The notes under the pieces: model-generated
The model's database searches: none
What the model was told of the DNA's origin: nothing
The model's input: only the letters and a program-made list of their open reading frames with translations
Program-made: the position numbers and the translations under genes
In this document: piece after piece, positions 41,379 through 50,237 of the stretch
Numbering within the stretch: the first letter of the stretch is position 1
Layout: every line of letters starts with the position of its first letter
Source of the DNA: Leptotrichia hongkongensis
GTDB taxonomy: Bacteria; Fusobacteriota; Fusobacteriia; Fusobacteriales; Leptotrichiaceae
Assembly (NCBI RefSeq): GCF_041538065.1
Contig: NZ_JBGORW010000012.1
Span: forward strand, 1 to 55,148
Direction: 5' to 3'
DNA: 55,148 nucleotides

Positions 41379-41401
41379 GCAAGGAGTCAAGACCCCTTGT
41401 C
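41379..41401 (+). repeat. Hairpin repeat CAAGGAGTC...CCCCTTG, copy 2
   Basis: Very similar to the hairpin at 20349-20373 after the CRISPR array. No T-run follows. Confidence 0.4.
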
Positions 41402-41500
41402 AAAGAGTGTAGAAAAAATCAAACATTAAAAAATATTGTGTTTATCGTGATTTTTAGACTTTTACAACTGAGTAAAAGTTTTGTAGAATAGGAGAATTTT

Positions 41501-42472
41501 ATGAAAAAGATTTTAGAGAAAATTGGGAAAGATGAGTTGCTGGAGTATTCACGTTTAGGAGATAGATTTTCTGTTGGGAATTATATTGGAAATAGTAGTA
41601 AATTTCATATTTTCACATCAATTAACCCTTACGGAAAGTATGAAGGATACAAATTTTTAAAAAATGAAGAATTGAAAAAATTAGGAAGAAAAAAATGGTA
41701 TTTAGAATTAATGAAGGGAAATATAAAAGAGAGACTTTCCAATGAGGGAAAAACGGTTATTTTAAGAAAAGATAGTTTTTTTAAACATTTATTTGAGTAT
41801 TTTGTAAAAAATAAAATAAGATTACAAATTTCTTATGATAGAGATTGGAATAATAATGGCTATTTAATTAAAAATTCAGATGAGTTTTTTTGGTTTCATT
41901 TTTGTGATGAAGAAAATGAAGACGAAGAAGAAATTATAAGAAAATATGGAGTAAAAATTATAAGAACAGGAAAAAACGTTATAAAAGATATTGTTGTAGA
42001 AGATAGCGAAATTAAAAAAAATAAATTAATAAAAGTTTACGATTTAGATGATGTTTTAGGTGATATTATCTTTCAAGATGATAATTATATTTTGATTTAT
42101 GAAAAGGATTTATTTTTTGGCGATTATAAATTTACAATATTAAAAATGTCTGATATTGAAGAAATTAATGATAGAATAAATTTAATAGAAACAAAAGAGA
42201 TAAATTTAGAAGAAATTTTTCAAAATATTGTAAAAATGAAAATAGAAGAAGTTTTGAAAAAATGCTTTGAAAATAAAATATTAGTGCATTTTGAGCATGA
42301 GAAATCATATTCTGAAAAATTTGGGATAATTGAAAGATTTGATAACAAGAAAATAATTTTAAAAGAAATAGATAAAATGACTGGAATTTTTGTTGCTAAA
42401 TCTGAGATAATGATTGAAGATATTTCGTTTTTATTTGTGAGAAATTGTAAAGTTTTAGGAATTGAGGAGTAA
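41501..42472 (+). CDS. Hypothetical protein with internal duplication
   Basis: Not recognised. A 323-aa acidic, soluble protein. Two related halves can be seen. Around 85-140, FEYFVKNKIRLQISY is followed by GYLIKNSDEFFWFHFCDEENED. Around 248-320, KKCFENKILVHFEHE is followed by GIIERFDNKKIILKEIDKMTGIFVAKSEIMIEDISFL. Each half has a short helix, a strand, a Gly-rich turn and an acidic strand ending, a plan like that of small Sm-like or WYL-type barrels; this is a guess from pattern only. AGGAG precedes the ATG. A terminator follows immediately. Confidence 0.65.
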   Translation: MKKILEKIGKDELLEYSRLGDRFSVGNYIGNSSKFHIFTSINPYGKYEGYKFLKNEELKKLGRKKWYLELMKGNIKERLSNEGKTVILRKDSFFKHLFEYFVKNKIRLQISYDRDWNNNGYLIKNSDEFFWFHFCDEENEDEEEIIRKYGVKIIRTGKNVIKDIVVEDSEIKKNKLIKVYDLDDVLGDIIFQDDNYILIYEKDLFFGDYKFTILKMSDIEEINDRINLIETKEINLEEIFQNIVKMKIEEVLKKCFENKILVHFEHEKSYSEKFGIIERFDNKKIILKEIDKMTGIFVAKSEIMIEDISFLFVRNCKVLGIEE

Positions 42473-42483
42473 AATTTATGAAA

Positions 42484-42521
42484 AAAGGCTCTGTTCTTGA
42501 TTGAATAGAAGCCTTTTTTAT
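42484..42521. terminator. Bidirectional terminator between convergent genes
   Basis: AAAAGGCT / AGCCTTTT-type stem with A-run on one side and T-run on the other. It serves both the 323-aa gene (+) and the small lipoprotein gene (-). Confidence 0.75.
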
Positions 42522-42542
42522 TTTTATAGTATTCAGTAGAAT

Positions 42543-42701
42543 TTATTGTCTTATAGGCACTGCACAGATTTCTCCAACACCTTGTACGTATTCACACGAA
42601 CCGCCACTATTTCTTATTGCTCTTCTCATATTTGCTCTTTGGATTACTCCGCAACTGCTTACAAACAATAAAATAATTGCTAAAAATATAAATTTTTTCA
42701 T
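42543..42701 (-). CDS. Small lipoprotein (52 aa)
   Basis: A short exported lipoprotein. MKKFIFLAIILLFVSSC is a typical signal peptide with lipobox VSSC (lipid Cys at 17). The mature part is about 36 residues, basic at first (QRANMRRAIRNSGGS) and with two further Cys residues at 36 and 46 that could form a disulfide. AAGGAGAT lies 7 nt before the ATG, and a consensus promoter lies upstream, so the gene is well supported despite its size. The family is not recognised. Confidence 0.75.
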   Translation of the reverse strand: MKKFIFLAIILLFVSSCGVIQRANMRRAIRNSGGSCEYVQGVGEICAVPIRQ

Positions 42702-42739
42702 TTTCTATCTCCTTAACTTTGTATTTACTTTTTATTAAT

Positions 42740-42768
42740 ATTATACCTGAATGTTTCTTTTATTTCAA
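42740..42768 (-). promoter_or_regulatory. Promoter of the small lipoprotein gene
   Basis: On the minus strand: TTGAAA, 17 nt, TATAAT, about 40 nt before the start codon. Confidence 0.7.
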
Positions 42769-42791
42769 GTTTTTATAAAATTTCACAAACA

Positions 42792-42820
42792 TTGTAAACA
42801 AATACCAAAAGTGATATAAT
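42792..42820 (+). promoter_or_regulatory. Promoter of the ABC-F gene
   Basis: TTGTAA, 17 nt, TATAAT. It is back to back with the promoter of the small lipoprotein gene. Confidence 0.7.
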
Positions 42821-42882
42821 CTAAAAAATAAATTTAAATAAAAATAATTTGATAAATAATGGAGAAAAGGAAAGGAAATTTA

Positions 42883-44814
42883 ATGAGTTTAGTTCAGTTT
42901 AACAAGGTATATAAGCAATTTGCAGGGGAATATATTTTGAGAGATGTTAATTTTACGATTGAAGAGAAGGATAAGATTGGGCTTGTGGGGGTAAATGGGG
43001 CTGGAAAGTCTACAATTATCAGGATGCTTTTGGGGGAAGAGCGGATTGATGGAAATGAGAATAATCTTAATGAGTTTGGGGAAATTGTGAAAAGTGGGGC
43101 TACAAAAATTGGGTATTTGTCACAGAATACGGAGTTTTCGGATGAAAAAAATACGATTTACGAGGAAATGATGACTATTTTTGAGGAAGAGAGAAAAATT
43201 TGGGACGAGATTCAGAAGGTTAATATGCTTATGGGAACAGCAAATGAGGATGAAATGGAAAAGCTGATTAACAAGTCTGCTGAACTTTCTTCTATTTATG
43301 AGGCAAAAAATGGTTATGAGATTGAATACAAAATTAAACAGGTGCTTACAGGGCTTGAGCTTACTGGGGAATACGAGAATTTGTTATTACAGGATTTGAG
43401 CGGTGGGGAAAGAACACGTGTTTCGCTTGCAAAACTGCTTTTGTCTGAACCTGACTTGCTGATTCTGGACGAGCCGACAAACCATCTGGACTTGATTTCG
43501 ATTGAGTGGCTTGAGGATTATTTGAAAAAGTATAATAAGGCGTTTTTGCTTGTTTCTCACGATAGAATATTTTTGGATAATGTCTGTACGAAAATTTTTG
43601 AGTTGGAAAATAAAAAATTACATAAGTATGATGGCAACTTTTCATCGTTTATTCTTCAAAAAGAGATGATTTTGAAGGGGGAAATCAAGCGGTATGAGAA
43701 GGAGCAGGAAAAAATTAAGAAAATGGAGGAATATATTGACAGATTTCGGGCTGGAATAAAGGCAAGACAAGCGAAAGGACGGCAAAAAATACTGGATAGA
43801 ATCGAGAGAATGGAAGATCCTATATTTAATCCACAAAGAATGAGGCTAAAATTTGAAGCGGTTAAAATGAGCGGGGAAAATGTGTTGAAAGTTAGAAATT
43901 TGTCTAAAAGCTTTGATGGGAAAAAAGTTTTGAATAATATAAATTTTGAGCTTTTTCGTGGAGAAAGAGTTGGAATTATTGGAAAAAATGGGATTGGGAA
44001 ATCTACACTTCTAAAAATACTTTTGGATAAATTGCCGAAAGATACAGGGGAAATTGAGTTTGGAACAAGGCTAAAAATCGGATATTATGATCAGAATCAT
44101 CAGGAATTTTCGCAAGAAAATACGATTTTACAGGAAATAAACAATTCACTTGACTTGACAGAAGAATATTTGCGAACACTCGCAGGTGGATTTTTGTTTT
44201 CAGGAGATGATGTACAGAAAAAAATTAGCATGTTAAGCGGTGGAGAAAGAGTCCGTGTGGCATTTTTGAAACTTTATATGGAAAAAGCCAACTTTTTGAT
44301 TCTGGATGAGCCGACAAACCATCTGGATGTTTATTCCATCGAAGTGCTGGAGGACGCTTTGGAGGATTTTGACGGAACAATGCTTGTTGTTTCCCACAAC
44401 AGACACTTTTTAGACACAGTCTGCAATACAATTTATTGCCTTGATGAAAACGGACTGACAAAATTCAAAGGAAATTACGAAGACTACAAAGAAAGCCTAA
44501 AAACAGCAAAATCAGCTTCTCAAGGAACAGACCTAGAAACGAAGGAAGAGAAAAAACTTTCATATCAGGAGCAGAAGGAACAGTCAAGAAAAATCGCAAA
44601 ATTGAAACGTGATATTGAAAAACTGGAAAAGGAAATGGAAAAAATCACAGAAATGAGAGAAAACTTGAACGCCGAATACGAAAAAGCTGGAAAAGAAAAC
44701 AATATTGAAAAACTGATGGAAGTGCAGGAAAAACTGGATAGGTTGGAAGAAGAAGAGATGGAGAAGATGGAAGAATGGGATGTGAAGAGTGGGGAGTTGG
44801 AGAGTTTGGAGTAG
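42883..44814 (+). CDS. ABC-F family ATPase (ribosome-associated, YdiF/Uup-like)
   Basis: A soluble ATPase with two ABC domains and no membrane part; ABC-F proteins act at the ribosomal E site in translation rescue or antibiotic protection. Domain 1: GVNGAGKST (about 36-44), LSGGERTRVSLAKLLL and LLILDEPTNHLD. The linker (about 240-300) is charged and helical. Domain 2: GKNGIGKSTLL, LSGGERVRVAFL, LILDEPTNHLD. The C-terminal extension from about 550 is a Lys/Glu coiled coil. The ATG at 42859 is in frame but lacks a binding site; AAAGGAAA before 42883 and the family start SLVQFNKVYKQF favour 42883 (643 aa). Codon use is more G/C-containing than in its neighbours. Confidence 0.92.
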   Translation: MSLVQFNKVYKQFAGEYILRDVNFTIEEKDKIGLVGVNGAGKSTIIRMLLGEERIDGNENNLNEFGEIVKSGATKIGYLSQNTEFSDEKNTIYEEMMTIFEEERKIWDEIQKVNMLMGTANEDEMEKLINKSAELSSIYEAKNGYEIEYKIKQVLTGLELTGEYENLLLQDLSGGERTRVSLAKLLLSEPDLLILDEPTNHLDLISIEWLEDYLKKYNKAFLLVSHDRIFLDNVCTKIFELENKKLHKYDGNFSSFILQKEMILKGEIKRYEKEQEKIKKMEEYIDRFRAGIKARQAKGRQKILDRIERMEDPIFNPQRMRLKFEAVKMSGENVLKVRNLSKSFDGKKVLNNINFELFRGERVGIIGKNGIGKSTLLKILLDKLPKDTGEIEFGTRLKIGYYDQNHQEFSQENTILQEINNSLDLTEEYLRTLAGGFLFSGDDVQKKISMLSGGERVRVAFLKLYMEKANFLILDEPTNHLDVYSIEVLEDALEDFDGTMLVVSHNRHFLDTVCNTIYCLDENGLTKFKGNYEDYKESLKTAKSASQGTDLETKEEKKLSYQEQKEQSRKIAKLKRDIEKLEKEMEKITEMRENLNAEYEKAGKENNIEKLMEVQEKLDRLEEEEMEKMEEWDVKSGELESLE

Positions 44815-44898
44815 GATTTAAATTCATTTGGAAAAATTTAAAAATAATAAAAAATAATGTTTAAATAAAAATACAAAAAACGTAGGAGGATAAAAATT

Positions 44899-45801
44899 AT
44901 GAAAGATGAAAAAAGCTACGTAGAAACGGAAAGAATAAGAGAGCAATCAGAATTAGGGAGGAAAGAAGAAAAAATAGTAAACTGTGTGGATATTTCAGAC
45001 AGTCAGAAAGTGTTTATAAAATTTAGCACAGTTACGTATAGAAATTTAATAAAATGGGTTATTATTGGTGGAATTTGTGGGATTTTGATGCCTTTTTTTC
45101 AAGTGGCGATGCTTGGTGTGATAATTTCGGTATTTTGCTGTTTTTCGATATTGATGACAATATTGTTTAATGGGATAAGAACTGTGGAATTGAAGGAAAA
45201 TACTTTTGTTACAAATGTTGAAAATGAAGATATAGATTATAAATCTTTGGGATATTTTATAATAACAACATATTCAGGGGATTTCCTGGCTTATAGAAAT
45301 AATAAGAACTACTGGAGAACAATATCTGAAATAGCTTTTCCATCACAAACTATACAAAGTCTTCTAAAAAATCATCTGCTTGACAGAATCCCTGTTTCCA
45401 AAGAAATTATAAATTCAGGTGGGGAAGAAGTTTTTGGTGTACGTTCAGAAGAAGATATAAAAGCTGATTACCGTAAAAGAGATTTTCTTGGAAAGCGTAG
45501 AGATAGAGTTTATCGAGCTATGAGAGATAAAGTTGTGCCTCTTGACAGACTTCAAAATGAGGCTCGTAAAGTTTTTGAAACCCCAAATAATAAGTTGATA
45601 ATAAAAAAAGAAGGATTAGTTGTAGATGGTGCAATTTATCCGTGGAATAGACTACAGCCAATAAAAGTTTCTAGAAATTTTGGAGGAATGTTAGAAATAA
45701 AAACAAGAGAAGATGAAATAATTTTTTCTGAAAGGGCAACAGCGGTAGTAAAACTTCCTTTATTTGAGGCATTGTATAATTCAATGGTTTTTCAAAAATA
45801 A
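44899..45801 (+). CDS. Hypothetical membrane protein
   Basis: Not recognised. A 300-aa protein with a charged N-terminal tail (1-45), two close membrane helices (about 50-92: WVIIGGICGILMPFFQVAML and VIISVFCCFSILMTILF), and a cytoplasmic remainder. The C-terminal part, with LIIKKEGLVVDGAIYPWNRL and TREDEIIFSERATAVVKLP, resembles the beta-rich domain of YcxB- or PH-like proteins, but weakly. AGGAGG precedes the ATG. The Fic gene starts 29 nt downstream, so they may be cotranscribed. Confidence 0.65.
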   Translation: MKDEKSYVETERIREQSELGRKEEKIVNCVDISDSQKVFIKFSTVTYRNLIKWVIIGGICGILMPFFQVAMLGVIISVFCCFSILMTILFNGIRTVELKENTFVTNVENEDIDYKSLGYFIITTYSGDFLAYRNNKNYWRTISEIAFPSQTIQSLLKNHLLDRIPVSKEIINSGGEEVFGVRSEEDIKADYRKRDFLGKRRDRVYRAMRDKVVPLDRLQNEARKVFETPNNKLIIKKEGLVVDGAIYPWNRLQPIKVSRNFGGMLEIKTREDEIIFSERATAVVKLPLFEALYNSMVFQK

Positions 45802-45830
45802 GAATAATTTTATGAAAGCAGGAAAAACAA

Positions 45831-46454
45831 ATGGCAAACAATAAATACAGCTGGGAAAACGAAAGTAACAAAATCTTAAAAAGGCTAGTTTCACAAGATG
45901 ATGAAGAATTTTTGAGTAAAAAAAGGGCAAAAGAATTATTTGATAATGGAATATTAAAAAATATTCAAGTGGGAACTTTTGAAGGCTTGAAGAAAATACA
46001 TTGGTATTTGTTTCAGGAATGTTATGGAACTGGAGGAAAAATACGGGAACACGATATTCGAAAAGGCGATACAGTGTTTTGTCGTGCGATGTATCTTGAA
46101 GATAATTTAAAGACAGTTTCTAAAATGCCTGAAAATACTTTTGAGGAAATAATTGAAAAATATATTGAAATGAATATAATGCATCCGTTTTATGATTGAA
46201 ATGGGAGAACGACTAGGATTTGGCTAGATCAGATGTTGATAAAAAGGCTTGGAATGTGTGTGAATTGGCAAAATATTAATAGAAATGACTATTTATCAGC
46301 GATAAAAAGAAGTGTGGTTAATGATTTGGAATTGAAATTTCTTTTGAAGGAGAATTTGACGGAAGATGTGGAAAGCAGAGATATATTCATGAAAGGGATT
46401 AATCAGTCTTATGAATATGAAAATATGAGAAAATATGATGTGATAAATATATGA
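45831..46454 (+). pseudogene. Class III Fic family AMP-transferase interrupted by in-frame TGA
   Basis: Fic proteins transfer AMP or other groups to target proteins. The frame from 45831 reads through Fic helices (NGILKNIQVGTFEGLKKIHW, YLFQECYGTGGKIREHDIRK) to HPFYD, then TGA at 46197-46199, then NGRTTRIW in the same frame to 46454. The catalytic motif is HPFx(D/E)GNGR, so the stop replaces exactly the Gly codon (GGA to TGA). The C-terminus has SYEYEN, matching the (S/T)xxxE(G/N) inhibitory motif of class III Fic proteins. The full frame is about 207 codons without other damage, so inactivation is recent, or the base is an assembly error, or the stop is read through. As written, the enzyme would lack its anion-binding loop. 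Confidence 0.85.
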
Positions 46455-46496
46455 GTAAATGTTTGAAATTATACTGATTTGTAAAAGGAGGTTTGA

Positions 46497-47624
46497 ATGA
46501 AAAAGCAGTTATTGAAAATATTAATGCTATTATTTTTAATTGGGAATTTATCATTTTCAGAATATGTTGTGAAAGACGGGAAAGTTTTCTATAATGGGAA
46601 AGAAGTTTGGGTTGAGGATATGAAGAGTTTTAGGATTTTAAATGATAAAATTGCGGCAGATAGTCAGAATGTATATTTTAGAGGATATAGGACAATTTCG
46701 CCATATGTTAGGAATTCAAAAGATTTTATTGGTGTTTTTTCAAAAGAAAGAAAAGAAGAACAAAAAGAAATAAAATATGATGTTAAAAAGATTGAGTTAA
46801 TTCCTAGCAGAGAAAAAGACAGATATTTTTATTTTTTTAAGTATAATAAAAAAATATATGCTGTGTATGGACTCGGTGGTGAATCTTTTTTTGGAATACA
46901 AGATGTAGATTATGAAACTTTTAAAGAAGTATCTGGAAATTTTGTGAAAGATAAAAATAAAGTTTATTTTGTTAGACTATCTGGTGGATTTTGTAGTTAT
47001 TCAGGTGATTATTGTCAATCATTTTTTCTTGGTATGCCAGAAATAAAAGGAATAGTTCCTAAAAATTTTAAAGTTATTATAGATAATTCAGATTATGATA
47101 AAATATTTGTCGAAAATGACGGGAAACTATATTTTATGAAATCTAATCCATATTCTGAAGAGGATTTTAAACTTGAAGAATTAAAGCAAGTAGATGTAAA
47201 AACTTTTAAGCCTTTGGAGGATAAACTTATAAAAGACAAAAATAATGTATATTTCTTTAAAGATAATAAATTTATAAAATTTGAAAAGGCAGATGCAAAT
47301 ACATTTGAAGTTATCGGGAACGGCTATGCAAGGGATAAAAGCAATATTTATTTTTTGTATCCAAATTTGGAATATATGATGCCAATAAAAATGGAGGCAG
47401 ATAGAAAGTCATTTAATTTGATTAAAGTTGGAGAAGACTATACATCTTATGCAAAGGACAGAAAGAATATTTATTGTAAGGGTAGAATATTAGAAGGTGC
47501 GGATTATAAAACATTTAGAATTTTTAAAGAAAAAGATGAAAATAGAGAAGAAATTGTGAAAATAAAAGATAAAAATCATGAATACGATGAATATTGTCGG
47601 ATAAAAGATAAAAATAAGTTTTAG
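46497..47624 (+). CDS. Secreted DKNYY-family repeat protein
   Basis: An exported protein with a signal peptide (residues 1-20, LMLLFLIGNLSFS before EYVV). The body holds repeated units ending in the D-x-x-x-(V/I)-Y-(F/C) pattern: AADSQNVYFRG, VKDKNKVYFV, IKDKNNVYFF, ARDKSNIYFL, AKDRKNIYCKG, each preceded by a phrase like DVKTFKPLEDK. This is the DKNYY family (PF13644), of unknown function, common in Fusobacteria and Bacteroidetes. The C-terminus is highly charged. The length is 375 aa. AGGAGG precedes the ATG. Confidence 0.82.
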   Translation: MKKQLLKILMLLFLIGNLSFSEYVVKDGKVFYNGKEVWVEDMKSFRILNDKIAADSQNVYFRGYRTISPYVRNSKDFIGVFSKERKEEQKEIKYDVKKIELIPSREKDRYFYFFKYNKKIYAVYGLGGESFFGIQDVDYETFKEVSGNFVKDKNKVYFVRLSGGFCSYSGDYCQSFFLGMPEIKGIVPKNFKVIIDNSDYDKIFVENDGKLYFMKSNPYSEEDFKLEELKQVDVKTFKPLEDKLIKDKNNVYFFKDNKFIKFEKADANTFEVIGNGYARDKSNIYFLYPNLEYMMPIKMEADRKSFNLIKVGEDYTSYAKDRKNIYCKGRILEGADYKTFRIFKEKDENREEIVKIKDKNHEYDEYCRIKDKNKF

Positions 47625-47632
47625 AAAAATAT

Positions 47633-47672
47633 AACATAGATTGTATAATATATTGCGACAAACTAAAAAAAT
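47633..47672 (+). repeat. Short dispersed repeat D, copy 2
   Basis: Near-identical to 13444-13482. It lies just after the stop of the DKNYY gene, as copy 1 lies after the flavin reductase-like gene. Here the hairpin arm that makes copy 1 a terminator is missing. Confidence 0.5.
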
Positions 47673-47793
47673 AATGAGTGTTATATTGGACATATTTACA
47701 TTGAATGATAAAAATAGATTCTGAATTGATAATGTTTAAGATAATGGATAAAATCGTAAATATAACAGTGAGTGCAGGAGTAGAAGATAAAAT

Positions 47794-49449
47794 ATGGAAA
47801 TATTAATATCGGTATTAATCGCAGTTATTGGAATTGTAATTTTGATAATAATGAACTTTAGAAATCGTAAAAAAATGGATGAATTTGATGACTTTTCGAG
47901 AGAAATGCAGGAAAGGAAAAAAAGAAAAAGAAAAGTTCGTGAAATTCAAAAATATGAAGCTGAAGAAAGAGCAAGTTTTAGTGAAAGTGCTTATGATGAA
48001 AATAGAATTTCTTCGGAAAGTGAGCCTAAACAAAATGAAAAGACATCGAATGTAGATAAATTTGGCGTGAAGATAGTTTCATTGGATGATATTGTTACAG
48101 AAGATTATGGGAAAGATTTTATAGAATATGATAAAAAGGAAAGCGAGGAATATCAAGAAAATATTAGAACAGCGAATATATTTATAATGTCAGGATTTTT
48201 TGGAGAAGCAAGGGATAAAATAGCTGAATCCTTGAAATTCAGCCAAAGAGCAAATTACGAGCTTGGAAAGTATTACTATTATTGCGAGAAAGATAACCAA
48301 AGTGCTGTAAACGCATTAAATTTGGCATACAATTCAGGAATAAAGGAGGCTATGTATTACATAGGGTTGATTGAAGAAGAATCGGGAAATTATGAAATTG
48401 CAAAAGGCTGGTATGTAGCAGGTGCGGAAAATGGCGAAATTAATTCGATAATTAGGCTAGGAAAAATTGCTGAAGAAAAGAAGGATTATGAAGAAGCAGA
48501 AAGTATTTATCTAAAAATTGCTGATACAAAAAATGCTGAATTAATATACAATCTTGTAAGAATTTACTTTAAGCAGAATAAAAGAGAAAAAATACTAGAA
48601 TGGCAGGAAAAATTGTTAAATGAAAAGCAAATTATGGGATTGAATTCTGAAATAATCAAGAATATTGAATTTATGCTCGGAAATGAAAAAGACAGAAAAT
48701 ACGTGGAATTGATTAATCAGGGAAATGAACTTTTGGAAAAGAAAGATAAGGGAAATGCTCAAAAACTGTTTCTTGAAGCGGCACAATATAATGAAAGAGG
48801 ATATTTGTCGCTTGCAAAATCATATTATGTTGCAGGCAATGGAGAAAAAGCCAAAGATATGTATGAAAAGGCTTATTCTTTAGGAGTGAAAGAAGCGACT
48901 TATGAACTGGGGAAATATTTTGATATAGTTGAAGAAAATGAGAAAGAAGCTGAAAAATGGTATAAAATTGGACAGGAAATGGAAGATGCAAAATCTATTT
49001 ATAAACTTGGGATACTTTATGAATGCAGTAGGGAATTTGGAAAAAGTGAAGAGGAAATATACACGCTATATGAAAAAGCGGCTAATATGAAATATGCTCC
49101 TGCAATTAGTGATATGATATATTACACTAATAGACAGGAAAATGGGAACAAATCAAAGGAATGGGCATTTAAAGTATTAAATGAAACAGGATTGATCGAA
49201 CTTGGGAGAGAAACAATAAGAGATGCACAGAATTTTCTGGAAGAAATGGGAGAATATGCGGGCGATAAAATTTCAGAAAAAAATTATGAAATTGAATACG
49301 ATAACGATTTGATATATTTTATAGAAAAAAATTCTAAAGGCAGAAATATAAAGGAAGAAACTTATGAAAGAAAAAAATCAAATCTTTGGATGATATTTGG
49401 AATTATAATTTTTATACTGCAACTGATTATAAAATGTTCGGAGTATTAA
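47794..49449 (+). CDS. Membrane-anchored TPR/Sel1-like repeat protein
   Basis: A 551-aa protein anchored by an N-terminal helix (residues 2-21, ILISVLIAVIGIVILIIMNF), then a charged low-complexity stretch to about 110, then at least eight helix-turn-helix repeats. Examples are ANYELGKYYYYCEKDNQSAV, GIKEAMYYIGLIEEESGNYE, NSIIRLGKIAEEKKDYEEAE and ATYELGKYFDIVEENEKEAE. They are of the TPR/Sel1 type. A second hydrophobic segment lies at the very C-terminus (LWMIFGIIIFILQLIIK). Such proteins act as scaffolds; the partner is unknown. AGGAG precedes the ATG. Confidence 0.78.
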   Translation: MEILISVLIAVIGIVILIIMNFRNRKKMDEFDDFSREMQERKKRKRKVREIQKYEAEERASFSESAYDENRISSESEPKQNEKTSNVDKFGVKIVSLDDIVTEDYGKDFIEYDKKESEEYQENIRTANIFIMSGFFGEARDKIAESLKFSQRANYELGKYYYYCEKDNQSAVNALNLAYNSGIKEAMYYIGLIEEESGNYEIAKGWYVAGAENGEINSIIRLGKIAEEKKDYEEAESIYLKIADTKNAELIYNLVRIYFKQNKREKILEWQEKLLNEKQIMGLNSEIIKNIEFMLGNEKDRKYVELINQGNELLEKKDKGNAQKLFLEAAQYNERGYLSLAKSYYVAGNGEKAKDMYEKAYSLGVKEATYELGKYFDIVEENEKEAEKWYKIGQEMEDAKSIYKLGILYECSREFGKSEEEIYTLYEKAANMKYAPAISDMIYYTNRQENGNKSKEWAFKVLNETGLIELGRETIRDAQNFLEEMGEYAGDKISEKNYEIEYDNDLIYFIEKNSKGRNIKEETYERKKSNLWMIFGIIIFILQLIIKCSEY

Positions 49450-49489
49450 TTATGAAAAATAAATTTTTATAAAAAAAAGCTAGGAAATC

Positions 49490-50041
49490 CTAACTTTTCA
49501 TCAAATTATTTTTCTTATTAAAAATTTTCTCCCCCAAAAACCCTGCAAACAATCCAATAAGCAATCCAGCCAAAACATCACTTGGAAAATGCATAGTTAA
49601 GTATAGCCTTGAAAAGGCAATAATAATGCTTGTTATCAGTACAGCTGGAAAATATTTTTTTAAATGTTTGTAAAAAATATATACCATTGTAAAAGATGCT
49701 GAGGTATGTCCTGAAGGAAAAGAAAAATCCTTTGGGGCTTTGACTAAAAGAATAATGTCAGATATTTCTGTAAAGGGCCTTGCTCTATGTGTAAGGTTTT
49801 TCAAAATGACATTTACAATAATTGCATTTATAATCAATGAAATTATGGCTAAATATCCGATTTTTCGATATTTTTTGCTAGAAAGCAGAAATAATGTTAT
49901 TGCAATCCATACTAATCCGTGATTTCCTAAGTTGGTAAAAAATATCAGTATACTGCTTAGTAGCTTAGAATTTAAGCTGTGCTGAAAATTGTAAAATTGT
50001 TTAATAATAAAAATATCAATATTTTGTATAAAGTTTAACAT
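49490..50041 (-). CDS. PAP2 superfamily phosphatase (membrane)
   Basis: A membrane lipid phosphatase of the type-2 phosphatidic acid phosphatase group; may act on undecaprenyl diphosphate or phosphatidyl glycerophosphate. The three catalytic motifs are intact: KNLTHRARPF, FPSGHTSAS and SRLYLTMHFPSD. Six hydrophobic helices fit the family. The length is 183 aa. AGGAG lies upstream of the ATG on the minus strand. Confidence 0.9.
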   Translation of the reverse strand: MLNFIQNIDIFIIKQFYNFQHSLNSKLLSSILIFFTNLGNHGLVWIAITLFLLSSKKYRKIGYLAIISLIINAIIVNVILKNLTHRARPFTEISDIILLVKAPKDFSFPSGHTSASFTMVYIFYKHLKKYFPAVLITSIIIAFSRLYLTMHFPSDVLAGLLIGLFAGFLGEKIFNKKNNLMKS

Positions 50042-50107
50042 TTTTTCTCCTAAATAATTTATTTTACAGATATTATATATTAAAAAGCTTGAAAAATAAA
50101 GTAGGAA

Positions 50108-50222
50108 TTATACTCAATCCGCTTAAAAACGGAAATAAATATATAAAAGTAATGAGTTTTTATAAATACAGTCTGACTTTCTACTTTTGTTTTATACTAA
50201 AATTACTATATTTTTTAATAAG
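50108..50222 (+). repeat. Promoter-proximal MITE-like repeat, copy C3
   Basis: Left end TATACTCAATCC. The tail CTTTTGTTTTA then ATTACTATA matches copies C1 and C2; the middle has diverged. It lies directly upstream of the gene at 50238. Confidence 0.5.
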
Positions 50223-50237
50223 AAAGAAGGTATTGAA

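Noticed and set aside
46197..46199. UGA recoded as glycine in the Fic gene, as in some candidate-phylum bacteria
   Set aside because: All other genes here read UGA as stop without conflict (for example cas2), and fusobacteria use the standard meaning; a mutation or base error is simpler.
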